Part shown: piece after piece, positions 43,367-51,496 of the stretch
Layout: each line of letters starts with the position of its first letter
Position numbering within the stretch: the stretch's first letter is position 1
Assembly (NCBI RefSeq): GCF_016722765.1
Contig: NZ_JAEQND010000021.1
Location: 1-64,000 of the forward strand
Source of the DNA: Ramlibacter alkalitolerans
GTDB lineage: Bacteria > Pseudomonadota > Gammaproteobacteria > Burkholderiales > Burkholderiaceae_C
DNA: 64,000 nt
Reading direction: 5' to 3'
Notes under the pieces: generated by a model
The model's input: only the letters and a program-made list of their open reading frames with translations
The model's database searches: none
Told to the model about the DNA's origin: nothing
Translations under genes and position numbers: made by a program

Positions 43367-44260
43367 TCAGAGCCCGGAGCGCACACCGCGCAGGTACTCG
43401 CGGAAGGCCGGCCCCACCTCGGCGTGCTGCAGCGCGAATTCGACGGTCGCTTCCAGGAAGCCGTCCTTCGTGCCGCAGTCGTAGCGCTTGCCTTCGTAAC
43501 GCCAGGCATGCACGCCCTCGGAGGCGATCAGCTGCGCGATGCCGTCCGTGAGCTGGATCTCGCCGCCGCTGCCGCGCGGCTGGTTGCGGATCTTGTCGAA
43601 GACCGACGGCGTCAGCACGTAGCGGCCGGCCACGCCCAGGCGCGAAGGGGCGCGCTCCGGGGTCGGCTTTTCCACCATCTGCTGCACTTGCACGAGTCGC
43701 TCGCCCTTGGCTTCGCCGGCGACGATTCCGTAGCGCCGCACCTGTTCGAGCGGCACTTCCTGCACGGCCAGCACCGAGGTCTGCACCTCCTGGAAGGCCT
43801 GCACCAGTTGCGTCAGCACGCCCGGGCCGCCCTCGGCGCCCTTCATCAGGTCGTCGGCCAGCAGCACCGCGAAGGGCGAGTCGCCGACGATGTGGGCTGC
43901 GCACAGCACGGCGTGGCCAAGCCCCAGCATGCGCGGCTGGCGCACGTAGGAGCAGTCCATGTCGGCGGGCGCCAGCGAGCGCACCAGGTCCAGCAGTTCG
44001 TGCTTGCCGCTCGCTTCCAGCTCCGTCTCGAGCTCGTAGGCGGTGTCGAAGTGGTCCTCGATCGCCCGCTTGTTCCGGCCGGTGACGAACACCATGTGGC
44101 GGATGCCCGCGTCGTACGCCTCTTCGACGGCGTACTGGATCAGGGGCTTGTCGACCACGGGCAGCATTTCCTTGGGCTGCGCCTTGGTGGCGGGGAGGAA
44201 CCGGGTTCCGAGCCCGGCGACGGGGAAGACTGCCTTGTCGACGGTCGTGCGCTTTTGCAT
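43367..44260 (-). CDS. galU: UTP-glucose-1-phosphate uridylyltransferase (copy 1, exopolysaccharide-linked)
   Basis: The 297-residue enzyme makes UDP-glucose from UTP and glucose-1-phosphate. Motifs: KAVFPVAGLGTRFLPATKA at 9-27, KEMLPVVDKPLIQYAVEEA, LGHAVLCAAHIVGDSPFAVLLADDL, and VEKPTPERAPSRLGVAGRYVL. It feeds Ugd and the glycosyltransferases of this locus. A close paralogue of the same length is at 61619-62512. The start gives MQKRTTVDKAVFPVAG. It lies upstream of the VanZ-like gene on the same strand. Confidence 0.96.
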   Translation of the reverse strand: MQKRTTVDKAVFPVAGLGTRFLPATKAQPKEMLPVVDKPLIQYAVEEAYDAGIRHMVFVTGRNKRAIEDHFDTAYELETELEASGKHELLDLVRSLAPADMDCSYVRQPRMLGLGHAVLCAAHIVGDSPFAVLLADDLMKGAEGGPGVLTQLVQAFQEVQTSVLAVQEVPLEQVRRYGIVAGEAKGERLVQVQQMVEKPTPERAPSRLGVAGRYVLTPSVFDKIRNQPRGSGGEIQLTDGIAQLIASEGVHAWRYEGKRYDCGTKDGFLEATVEFALQHAEVGPAFREYLRGVRSGL

Positions 44261-44443
44261 CTGGCTACCTGTTACCCGAGAGTGGGAAGTGTGCCATGTT
44301 GTATCGCAACAACCGGCCGAGTTGGAAGACCGCGGCCGGCCCCCATCCGCCTGGACGTGGAGTTTTCCGCCGAGCGGTGTTGTGTCGACCCGACGTCGCC
44401 CGGCCCGCGGCGACACGAAAGATGTAGGTGGAGTGCTAAGGGC

Positions 44444-45004
44444 CTAGTAGCGCCATTGCAGCCCGAGGCTGGTGGCGCGCACGTCCCGCGCTTCACCGGC
44501 TGAACCGCGCATGTCGTAGCTGTCGAAGCCGATCATCGCCGAAGCGCGGCGCGAGAAGTCCCAGCTCAGGCCGATGCCGTAGCTCATGCCGGCGTCGGCG
44601 CCCGCCACGCCGGCGAAGCTGTTGCCGCGGCCCAGCGTGGTGCCTACGCGCCCGTACACGCCGAGATCCGAGACCAGGCCTGCCTTGCCCAGGACGGCGA
44701 GGCTGAGGCCCTGCGCGCGTGCCGGGCGCAGGGCGAGGCCATCGCTGGTGCCGACTTGCAGGCTGATGCTGCGGGTGGCGGCGCGGCTCTCGTACAGGGG
44801 CAGGACGGCGGACGCATCGCAAGCGAGGGAGAAGGGACCGCACTGTGCCGCGGGCGCGACGGCTGCAGGCTGCAGCCCCAGCGCTGCCTGGCCGGAGCGC
44901 CATCGCAGGGCCTCGTTCAACTGCGCCACGGCAGCAGCGGCCGCCACGAGGCCAAGAACCAACACCAGGATATTGCGCTGCGTCCACATCGCCGGCTCCC
45001 TCAT
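44444..45004 (-). CDS. Small outer-membrane-type beta-barrel protein with N-terminal membrane anchor
   Basis: The 186-residue protein begins MREPAMWTQRNILVLVLGLVAAAAAVAQLN, a signal peptide or anchor. After a linker it shows the alternating strands of a small OmpA/OmpW-like barrel (SISLQVGTSDGLALRPARAQG, SDLGVYGRVGTTLGRGNSF, MSYGIGLSWDFSRRASAMIGFDSYDMR, ATSLGLQWRY) with a terminal aromatic residue, as outer-membrane barrels have. A later ATG (44989) would trim five residues. No specific function is recognised; it stands between galU and the Bug protein. Confidence 0.7.
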   Translation of the reverse strand: MREPAMWTQRNILVLVLGLVAAAAAVAQLNEALRWRSGQAALGLQPAAVAPAAQCGPFSLACDASAVLPLYESRAATRSISLQVGTSDGLALRPARAQGLSLAVLGKAGLVSDLGVYGRVGTTLGRGNSFAGVAGADAGMSYGIGLSWDFSRRASAMIGFDSYDMRGSAGEARDVRATSLGLQWRY

Positions 45005-45093
45005 GTTGTGCTTGGAGCTTCAATGTGGAACGCGGCTGAGGCACTGCGTGTAGGACGATTCTCACCAGCGTTGTAGGAGCCGCGGCTCAGCCT

Positions 45094-46065
45094 TTAATCG
45101 ACCTTAGCGCCCGAGGCCTTCACGACTTTCTCGTATTTAAGCAGTTCGCTACGCATGAATGCGGCGAATTCGTCCGGGGTGGTCGGCACGGGCTCCGCCA
45201 TCAGCGTCGCGAAGCGCGACCTGGCTTCGGGCGAATTCAGCGCCGCCACGAAGGCGTGGTTCAGTTTCTGGATCGCATCGCGCGGGGTGCCGGCCGGAGC
45301 GACCAGGCCCCACCAGGTGTCGATCGAGAAGCCCTTGAGCGTGTCGGCCACCGGCGGGGCGTCCGGCAGGTTGGGCGAGCGCTTCAAGGTGGTGACGGCC
45401 AGCGCCTTGAGCTTGCCGGAGCGGATGTTGGGCGCGGCCGTGGCCAGGTTGTCGAAGTTGAAATCGACCTGGCCCGAGAGCAGGGCCAGTTGCGCCGGAT
45501 TGCCGCCGTTGTAGGGGATGTGCACGGCGTAGATGCCCGCGTCGCGCTTGAACATCTCGCCTGCGAGGTGGCCCGCGCTGCCGTTGCCGCCGCTGCCGTA
45601 ATTGAGCTTGCCGGGGTTGGCCTTGCCGTATGCGATCAGGTCGCGCACCGAGGCGATCTTCAGCCGGTCGGCCGTCTCGGCGTTCATGACCAGCACGTTG
45701 GGCACGCGCACCATCTGCGTGATGGCCGCGAAGTCCTTCACCGGGTCGTAGGGCATCTTCGAGAACAGCCACGGGTTGATCGCGTGCGTGGCGACCGCCG
45801 AGATGCCGATGGTGGTGCCGTCCGGTGCGGCCTTGGCGATGGCGTCGGCGCCGATGTTGCCGCCGCCGCCCGGCTTGTTGTCGATGATGACGGTGCCCAG
45901 CGTGTCCTTGACACGTTCGGCCAGCAGCCGGGCGGTGACATCGATGGGCCCGCCCGGTGCGTACGGGACGATCAGGCGAATGGGGCGCGCCTGCGCGTAG
46001 CTGGCGGGAACGGCGATGGCGGCCACTGCGGCGGCGCCGGACTGTAGGAGTTGACGACGTTTCAT
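45094..46065 (-). CDS. Bug-family (TctC) periplasmic solute-binding protein
   Basis: The 323-residue protein has a signal peptide (MKRRQLLQSGAAAVAAIAVPASYAQA) and the Bug pattern IRLIVPYAPGGPIDVTARLLAERV, VIIDNKPGGGGNIGADAIAKAAPDG, YGSGGNGSAGHLAGEMFK and VHIPYNGGNPAQLALLSGQVDF. These proteins bind carboxylates or small aromatics for tripartite tricarboxylate transporters or for sensing. No TctAB genes are adjacent, so this is one of the many orphan Bug proteins of Burkholderiales; its ligand is unknown. It is divergent from the His-rich protein gene. Confidence 0.93.
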   Translation of the reverse strand: MKRRQLLQSGAAAVAAIAVPASYAQARPIRLIVPYAPGGPIDVTARLLAERVKDTLGTVIIDNKPGGGGNIGADAIAKAAPDGTTIGISAVATHAINPWLFSKMPYDPVKDFAAITQMVRVPNVLVMNAETADRLKIASVRDLIAYGKANPGKLNYGSGGNGSAGHLAGEMFKRDAGIYAVHIPYNGGNPAQLALLSGQVDFNFDNLATAAPNIRSGKLKALAVTTLKRSPNLPDAPPVADTLKGFSIDTWWGLVAPAGTPRDAIQKLNHAFVAALNSPEARSRFATLMAEPVPTTPDEFAAFMRSELLKYEKVVKASGAKVD

Positions 46066-46192
46066 CCCTCCATTGTCGCAAGTGTGATCAGGCGGGCGCG
46101 GTGATTGGCTGACGCGCCGCATCCGTGGCGTCCGACAAGCCTCGGCCGCCGCGGCGCGTTGAGTAGAGGCTTACACCGAAAGGACACACTCC

Positions 46193-46594
46193 ATGAAGCT
46201 CCACGCCCTGATGATCGCTGCTGCGCTGCCCTTTGGCGGTACTGCCTTCGCCCAGTCCTCCTACGGGACGGCCGCGGCCCCGGCCGACGCGAGCGCGAGC
46301 GGCTCGATGAGCAGCCACCACGCCGAGGCCAAGGCGCAGCACAAGAAGATGGCCAAGGCCAAGCGGGCGCACGCGCGTCACCACGCCAGCGCGATGCACC
46401 ATGGGCACGACATGCATGCCCGGGCGATGCACCATGGACACGACATGCATGCGCGGGCGCACATGGACCATCGCAATACGCGAGCGATGGGCGCCGGAGC
46501 CGGCAGTCCGTCGACGGATCTGGATGCGCGTGCGCGCGAGGACCGGATGAACAGCGCGTACGAGGATTGGCAGCGGCTGCAGTCGCGCCGCTGA
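46193..46594 (+). CDS. Secreted His/Met-rich small protein with a tandem repeat
   Basis: The 133-residue product has a Sec signal peptide (MKLHALMIAAALPFGGTAFA, cleavage near 21). The mature part is Ala/Ser-rich, then Lys/His-rich, and contains two exact copies of the 11-residue unit AMHHGHDMHAR followed by a partial third (AHMDHRNTRAM). At DNA level the repeat is 33 bases (46391-46456). Clustered His and Met suggest binding of Cu, Ni or Zn in the periplasm, by analogy with other His/Met-rich periplasmic proteins; no named family is recognised. Confidence 0.75.
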   Translation: MKLHALMIAAALPFGGTAFAQSSYGTAAAPADASASGSMSSHHAEAKAQHKKMAKAKRAHARHHASAMHHGHDMHARAMHHGHDMHARAHMDHRNTRAMGAGAGSPSTDLDARAREDRMNSAYEDWQRLQSRR

Positions 46595-46717
46595 CCGCCC
46601 ACCCTGGCGTGACTGAGCAGGCTGGTGGTGAGCCTTGCGGCCGAGCGTCGCACGCGACGCGTAGTCTCACGAAGTGAGTCACTCCAGCGACCAGCGTAAC
46701 GCAGCCCGGCTAAGGAC

Positions 46718-46860
46718 GATTCCCGCCTTCGCGGGAATGACGAAGAGAAGCCGTCACTTCCGCGAAGGCGGGAATCCAGGGGGCCCTCTGCGTCATTCCC
46801 GCGAAGGCGGGAATCCAGGGGGCCCTCTGCGTCATTCCCGCGAAGGCGGCAATCCAGGGC
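46718..46860. repeat. Interspersed repeat B: one inverted unit and a 39-base tandem array
   Basis: An inverted copy (ATTCCCGCCTTCGCGGGAAT) at about 46720-46742 is followed by 39-base units starting at 46753, 46792 and 46831 (the last partial), each with GTCATTCCCGCGAAGGCGGG and a spacer ending GGGGGCCCTCTGC. The array abuts the stop codon of the flavin reductase gene. Degenerate repeat A sequence lies just before, at about 46617-46640. Confidence 0.85.
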
Positions 46861-47919
46861 TTACGCCTCTTTCCCGTGCTTGTCCGCCTCGCTGGTAAAC
46901 GAGTCCGCATAGAACTCCTCCGCCGGCAACTTGCACAGCGCCGAATATTCATCCCTCGCCGAATCCACCACGATCGGCGCCCCGCAGGCGTACACCTGGT
47001 GCCCCGACATGTCGGGGAAGTCCTCCATCACCGCCTTGTGCACGAAGCCCGTGCGGCCCGTCCAGTTGTCCTCCGGCAGCGCGTTGGAAATCACCGGCAC
47101 GTACTTCAGATTCGGCATCTCGCCCAGCCGCTCGCGCACCCATGCGTCCATGTACAGATCCGCCGGCCGGCGACCGCCCCAGTAGAGGATCGCCTCGCGC
47201 TGGATGCCCTTGGACTGCATGTGCTCGATCAGCGCCTTGATCGGCGCGAAGCCGGTGCCCGAGGCCAGCAGGATCATCGGCTTGTCGGAGTCCTCGCGCA
47301 GGAAGAAGCTGCCGAACGGGCCCTCCACGCGCAGGATCTCCTTTTCCTTCATCGCGGTGAAGACGTGGTCGGTGAACTTGCCGCCCGCCATGTGGCGAAT
47401 GTGCAGTTCCACGCCAGGCCCGTTGTGCGGCGCGTTGGCCATCGAGTAGCTGCGGCGCGCGCCGTCGCGCAGGATGAACTCGATGTACTGGCCCGCGTGG
47501 TAGCGCAGCGTGTCGTTGGCCGGGAGCTGCAGCTTGACGATCATCACGTCGTGCGAGACCTTCTCCAGGCTGCTCACGCGCGAAGGCATCTTGCGCACCG
47601 GGAAGGCGCTTTCGTCGGTGACCTGGCGCGACTCGAGCACCACGTCGGTCTGCGGCACCGCGCAGCAGGTGAGGATCAGCCCATTGGCTTCCTCCTCCGG
47701 CGACAGCGCCTTGGCCTGGTGCACGCCATGCACCACCGTGCCTTCGAGCTTCCTGCACTTGCAGGAGCCGCAGGCGCCGTCCTTGCAGCCGTAGGGCATG
47801 CCGATGCCCTGGCGGATCGCCGCCGGCAGGATGGCTTCACCGCCGTCGACGCTGAATTGCCGTCCACTGGGCTGGACCGTGATCTGGAAGGGCCCGGCGG
47901 GCGGCGTGGCGGCGGTCAT
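46861..47919 (-). CDS. 2Fe-2S ferredoxin / FAD-NAD(P)H reductase (AscD-like, CDP-6-deoxy-delta-3,4-glucoseen reductase type)
   Basis: The 352-residue protein has an N-terminal plant-type 2Fe-2S domain (GCKDGACGSCKCRKLEG with the distal Cys in ILTCCAVPQ) and a ferredoxin-NADP reductase part: RSYSMANAPHN (FAD), LLASGTGFAPIKALIEHM (NAD(P)H) and VYACGAPIVVDSAR. It passes electrons from NAD(P)H through FAD to the cluster. In databases such proteins are often named after AscD/E3 of dideoxysugar synthesis, but the partner dehydratase is absent here, and a general oxygenase-reductase role is just as possible. Its ATG overlaps the divergent SDR start by two bases. Confidence 0.88.
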   Translation of the reverse strand: MTAATPPAGPFQITVQPSGRQFSVDGGEAILPAAIRQGIGMPYGCKDGACGSCKCRKLEGTVVHGVHQAKALSPEEEANGLILTCCAVPQTDVVLESRQVTDESAFPVRKMPSRVSSLEKVSHDVMIVKLQLPANDTLRYHAGQYIEFILRDGARRSYSMANAPHNGPGVELHIRHMAGGKFTDHVFTAMKEKEILRVEGPFGSFFLREDSDKPMILLASGTGFAPIKALIEHMQSKGIQREAILYWGGRRPADLYMDAWVRERLGEMPNLKYVPVISNALPEDNWTGRTGFVHKAVMEDFPDMSGHQVYACGAPIVVDSARDEYSALCKLPAEEFYADSFTSEADKHGKEA

Positions 47920-48889
47920 GCTTTGGGTATCCTCGGGCTCTTGTCGGTGTCTCGGTCCGATTTTGCCCTCAAACCAGAACCCCCTCGGCGCGCTGCCCAG
48001 CCGCTTTCGCCGCCCGCGCATCCTGGTCATCGGCTGCGGTGACGTCGGCCTGCGCGTCGCGCGGGCGCTGCCGCCGCGCCTGCACCTGCTGGGGCTGACC
48101 TCGTCGCCGGCGCGGGCGCCGCAGTTGCGCGCGCGCGGGATTACGCCGCTGCACGGCAACCTCGACGATCCGGCCACGCTGGCGCGGCTGGCGGGGCTGG
48201 CCGACCGCATCGTGCACCTCGCGCCGCCCTCGACCGAGCCGGCGCAGCAGTGGTGGCGCGACGGCCGCACGCAGGCGCTGCTGCGCGTGCTGCGCCGGCG
48301 CAGCTTGCCGGCGACGCTGGTGTATGCCTCCACCAGCGGCGTGTACGGCGACTGCGGCGGCGAGCTGGTCGCGGAACACCGCGCGGTGGCGCCGCACACG
48401 CCGCGGGCGCAGCGGCGCGTGGATGCCGAGCGGCTGGTGCGTCACTTCGGCCGCGCCACGGGCACGCGTGCGAGCGTGCTGCGCATCCCGGGCATCTATG
48501 CCAGCGACCGCGTGGGCGGCACCCCGCGCGAGCGGCTGGAGAAGGGCACGCCGGTGCTGCAGGCCAGCGACGACGTCTACACCAACCACATCCACGCCGA
48601 CGATCTCGCGCGTGCCGTGATCGCGGCACTGTGGCGCGGTCGGCCGCAACGCGTGTACAACGCGAGCGACGACAGCGCGCTGAAGATGGGCGACTACTTC
48701 GACCTGGCCGCGGACCTGTACGGCCTGCCGCGCCCGCCGCGCGTGCCGCGCGCCACGGCGCAGGAGGCGCTTCCGCTGGCGCTCCTGAGTTTCATGAGCG
48801 AGTCGCGCCGGCTGGCGAACGCGCGGATGAAGAACGAGCTGCGTGTGCGGTTGCGGTTTCCGACGGTGGAGAGCGGGTTGCGCGCGTAG
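47918..48889 (+). CDS. NAD-dependent epimerase/dehydratase-like SDR (YeeZ-like)
   Basis: The protein (323 residues from the ATG at 47918) has the dinucleotide motif ILVIGCGDVGLRVARALPP, an extended-SDR segment LVYASTSGVYGDCGGELV, RILRIPGIYASDR-type strand (VLRIPGIYASDRVGG) and VYTNHIHADDLARAVIAA, as in YeeZ-like epimerase family proteins. The usual YxxxK lysine is not obvious, so catalysis may differ. The start is uncertain: the first 30 residues are unlike the family, and an in-frame TTG at 47963 would begin closer to the fold. No substrate is indicated. Confidence 0.78.
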   Translation: MLWVSSGSCRCLGPILPSNQNPLGALPSRFRRPRILVIGCGDVGLRVARALPPRLHLLGLTSSPARAPQLRARGITPLHGNLDDPATLARLAGLADRIVHLAPPSTEPAQQWWRDGRTQALLRVLRRRSLPATLVYASTSGVYGDCGGELVAEHRAVAPHTPRAQRRVDAERLVRHFGRATGTRASVLRIPGIYASDRVGGTPRERLEKGTPVLQASDDVYTNHIHADDLARAVIAALWRGRPQRVYNASDDSALKMGDYFDLAADLYGLPRPPRVPRATAQEALPLALLSFMSESRRLANARMKNELRVRLRFPTVESGLRA

Positions 48890-48905
48890 GTGGGTGGCCC
48901 CTCTT

Positions 48906-48996
48906 CGTAGGCTGGCGTGACGCGCGAAGCGCCGGAACCCCAGCTCCGCTGCGCTCGCTGATCGCTGGGGTTCGCAAAGCTCACCACCAGCCTACG
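48906..48996. repeat. Full copy of interspersed palindromic repeat A
   Basis: The unit starts CGTAGGCTGGCGTGACGCGC, with CCCCAG and CTGGGG facing around a TCCGCTGCGCTCGCTGATCG centre, and ends CTCACCACCAGCCTACG. It sits between two convergent genes. Confidence 0.9.
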
Positions 48997-49045
48997 AAGC
49001 GCCGTGGTTCGCAGATCGTGAATGTTGTCGTGCGCAGGCCCCGAC

Positions 49046-51181
49046 CTACTGCGACAAACTCGCCGCCGGCACCATCGGCAGCACCGGCGCTGCGCGCAAT
49101 TCCTGGCAGCGCTTCGTGAGCGCCTGGTGCAACTGCAGGTGCCGCTGCGCGATCTCGTCGTCGCGCCCTGCGGCGGGCTGGTTGATCGCCAGGCGCTCGA
49201 CACAGTTCTCCCGCCGCAGGTCCGGGCCCAGGCCGGCGAGATATCGTTCGAGGCGCACCAGGCTGCTCTCGGCCGAGTGCGCGCGGTAGCGATCCAGTTC
49301 CTCGTGCAGCCCGCGCCAGCGCAGGGCCGCCGGATCCGCCGCCAGCGCCGGGCTGCCCAGGGCGAGCAGGGCCTTGGCCTGCTGTGCGAGCACGTCCAGG
49401 CGGTTGGCGGTGCGGTTGAAGGACGGAGCGGCGCTGCCGTCGGCTGCACCGAGCGTCTGCGCGAGCGAGACGACTTCGCCTTGCCACCAGCCGAAATCGT
49501 CCGCGCGCGCGTCCTGCAAGGGCTGCTGCATCCAGTCGTCCCGCAGGGTGGCGAGCCGGCGCAGCAGTTCCCCGTCGAGGGTGGCCACCAGCTTGTCGCC
49601 CAGGGCGTTGCCGCCGGTTTCCTTGAGCACGGCGTGCAGGGCGAGCACCTGATCGCGCTGCTGCCGGAACGTGACGGGGTCCAGCGGCACGCGGGTGTCG
49701 GTGGGCAGGGCGGCCTTCAGCGTGCGATACGCGCGCTGGTACACGAGCTCGGAGACGCGCGCATCGACCACCCGCTGCACCACCGGCTGCGCCGCGCGCG
49801 GGAAGGTCGGCACGATCTCCTTGATGGCGCGCTCGCGTTCCTGCGCGAGCGCGCGCGCCTCCTGCACCACCTTCGCCAGCGAGCCCGAGTCCTTGCCCGT
49901 GCGCGCTGCGTCGTCCGCCATGAAGGAGGTCTTGAGCAGCCCGGCGAGGCCCTCGCGCAGCGCGGCGCGATCGGCGGACAGGCCGAAGCGCTTCTCGCCT
50001 TCGATCCAGACGATGCCCGGCTCCCCGCGCGTGCCGAAGGCCAGGAGGAACTGCCGGCGGAATTCGGTGAACGCCTCGCCCGACTGGTTCTGCAACTGCT
50101 GCACGACCTCCGGCCCGAGCAGCCGCGTGCGGGCAATGCGCGCGAGCACCTTCTGGTACGCCGGCCCGAGCTGCAGCGTGCCCTGGCCCATCCAGTCGTT
50201 GTGCCCCTTGGCGAGCAGCGTGTGCTGGTCGTCGAGCAGCGCATGCACGGCGCGATAGCGCTCCAGCGTGCGGTCGAAGGCGACCGCCCGCGCGGCCGGC
50301 TCGAACAAGCCGGCGCTGCGCTCCACCAGCCCCTGCTCCAGCGCGAACAGGTCGTTGGTGTTCAGCAGCCGCGTGTGCAGCGCGCTCATCGCCTTTCCCA
50401 TCGCGCAGCGGGTGGCCCATTGCAGGCGGGTCTGCATCAGCGCCGGCTGCATCTTCACCTCCTCGCTGGAGCGGAACATGTGCACGGCGCCGGCGAGCGC
50501 CCCGGGCAGCTTCTGGTCCAGCGTATAGGCCACCAGCTTGCGCAGTTGCTCCGGCTGCCCGTTGCTGTATTGCAGCGACAGGAAGGACTGCACGGCGTCG
50601 TCCAGGCCGCCCACGGCCGCCACGTAATCGCTGACCGCGACGAACTCGGGCAGGTCCTCCGCCGCCGCGGTGAGGCGCCGGTCGACGTTCTGCGGCACCG
50701 GCGACTGGCATTCGGCGCCGGTCTGCAGTTCGCCGGAGCCGCGCACCAGGGGCACGCCCGTGAGCTTGCTGGCGCGCGCGTAGAGCTCGCGCCGCATGGT
50801 CTCGACCACGATGTCGGAGAACTCGCGCTCCAGGCGGCCCTGGATCTGTTCTTCGAGGTTGTCGAAGGTGCGCCAGGAGCCGGGCACGAACAGCGTCCAG
50901 CTCGCGTTGTGCTGCAGCCGCTGCGTGGCCGACAGCAGCGCGAGCGCCTTGCGCCGGTACCACTCGGGATCGACGGCGTCGCGGGTGTGGGCGCGGGCGC
51001 GGAACTGCGCGTCGGCATTGAGCTGCAGCAGCGTGCGCGAGAGCTCCTGGCGCCAGCTTCCGAGCTGGACGGCGGCCGTGACCAGGCCTGCCGCCCACAC
51101 GGCCAGCAACAGCCAACCGAGCGTGAGCGCCGCGGCGGAGAAGGACCCGAAGCGGGACCGCAACCAGCGCGCTTTCATCAT
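49046..51181 (-). CDS. Large membrane-anchored protein of unknown function (faintly IcmF/TssM-like)
   Basis: The 711-residue protein has one N-terminal transmembrane helix (about 14-36, LTLGWLLLAVWAAGLVTAAV) and a long, mostly helical, Gln/Arg/Leu-rich periplasmic or cytoplasmic body (e.g. WRTFDNLEEQIQGRLEREFS, RQQRDQVLALHAVLKETGG). The layout and helical style recall the C-terminal region of IcmF/TssM, but there is no ATPase domain and no other type VI genes are near, so I regard the family as unknown. Its ATG overlaps the stop of a 59-residue membrane protein by four bases (ATGA), so the two are translationally coupled. Confidence 0.7.
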   Translation of the reverse strand: MMKARWLRSRFGSFSAAALTLGWLLLAVWAAGLVTAAVQLGSWRQELSRTLLQLNADAQFRARAHTRDAVDPEWYRRKALALLSATQRLQHNASWTLFVPGSWRTFDNLEEQIQGRLEREFSDIVVETMRRELYARASKLTGVPLVRGSGELQTGAECQSPVPQNVDRRLTAAAEDLPEFVAVSDYVAAVGGLDDAVQSFLSLQYSNGQPEQLRKLVAYTLDQKLPGALAGAVHMFRSSEEVKMQPALMQTRLQWATRCAMGKAMSALHTRLLNTNDLFALEQGLVERSAGLFEPAARAVAFDRTLERYRAVHALLDDQHTLLAKGHNDWMGQGTLQLGPAYQKVLARIARTRLLGPEVVQQLQNQSGEAFTEFRRQFLLAFGTRGEPGIVWIEGEKRFGLSADRAALREGLAGLLKTSFMADDAARTGKDSGSLAKVVQEARALAQERERAIKEIVPTFPRAAQPVVQRVVDARVSELVYQRAYRTLKAALPTDTRVPLDPVTFRQQRDQVLALHAVLKETGGNALGDKLVATLDGELLRRLATLRDDWMQQPLQDARADDFGWWQGEVVSLAQTLGAADGSAAPSFNRTANRLDVLAQQAKALLALGSPALAADPAALRWRGLHEELDRYRAHSAESSLVRLERYLAGLGPDLRRENCVERLAINQPAAGRDDEIAQRHLQLHQALTKRCQELRAAPVLPMVPAASLSQ

Positions 51182-51357
51182 TGCCCCGCGCCTCGCGTTG
51201 CCGAAGGGTGCAGCAATTCGCGCACCGGCCAGGTCTGCCACACCCAGAGCGCTTCGGAGAGCGCCAGCAGGAGCAGCGCGGCCGCCACCAGGCGCAACCA
51301 CTGGCCCCATCCCGTGCGGGCCGGCGGCTGCGTGGATCCAGGAACTTCGTTCGACAT
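51178..51357 (-). CDS. Small membrane protein coupled to the large anchored protein
   Basis: The 59-residue frame runs from an ATG at 51357 to a TGA overlapping the next start. It encodes MSNEVPGSTQPPARTGWGQW followed by one hydrophobic helix (LVAAALLLLALSEALWVW) and a short polar tail. The four-base ATGA overlap with the downstream gene and the uninterrupted helix support it as real. The function is unknown; it is probably an assembly partner of the downstream protein. Confidence 0.65.
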   Translation of the reverse strand: MSNEVPGSTQPPARTGWGQWLRLVAAALLLLALSEALWVWQTWPVRELLHPSATRGAGQ

Positions 51358-51496
51358 GCTTCCCCCCCATCGTGCCGACTGCAGGCACTGCGCCGCTCGA
51401 AGGTCTGCAGCGCAGCCCCGAGGCTAAGGACTGCTGCCCGACGCCCTGTCAGGTTTTATCCGGAGGCCCTGTCGGACAAGGCTGCCGGATACTCCT

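Noticed and set aside
46753..46860. Possible CRISPR array (regular 39-base repeats)
   Set aside because: The period consists of repeated hairpin plus a repeated spacer with the same sequence, so there are no unique spacers; there are no cas genes nearby, and the unit is a dispersed repeat.
46861..47919. Reading the AscD-like reductase as evidence for a dideoxysugar pathway
   Set aside because: No partner dehydratase or other deoxysugar gene is adjacent; such reductases serve many oxygenases.
49046..51181. Type VI secretion component (TssM)
   Set aside because: The N-terminal ATPase domain and all other type VI genes are absent, and the similarity is only in general helical style.
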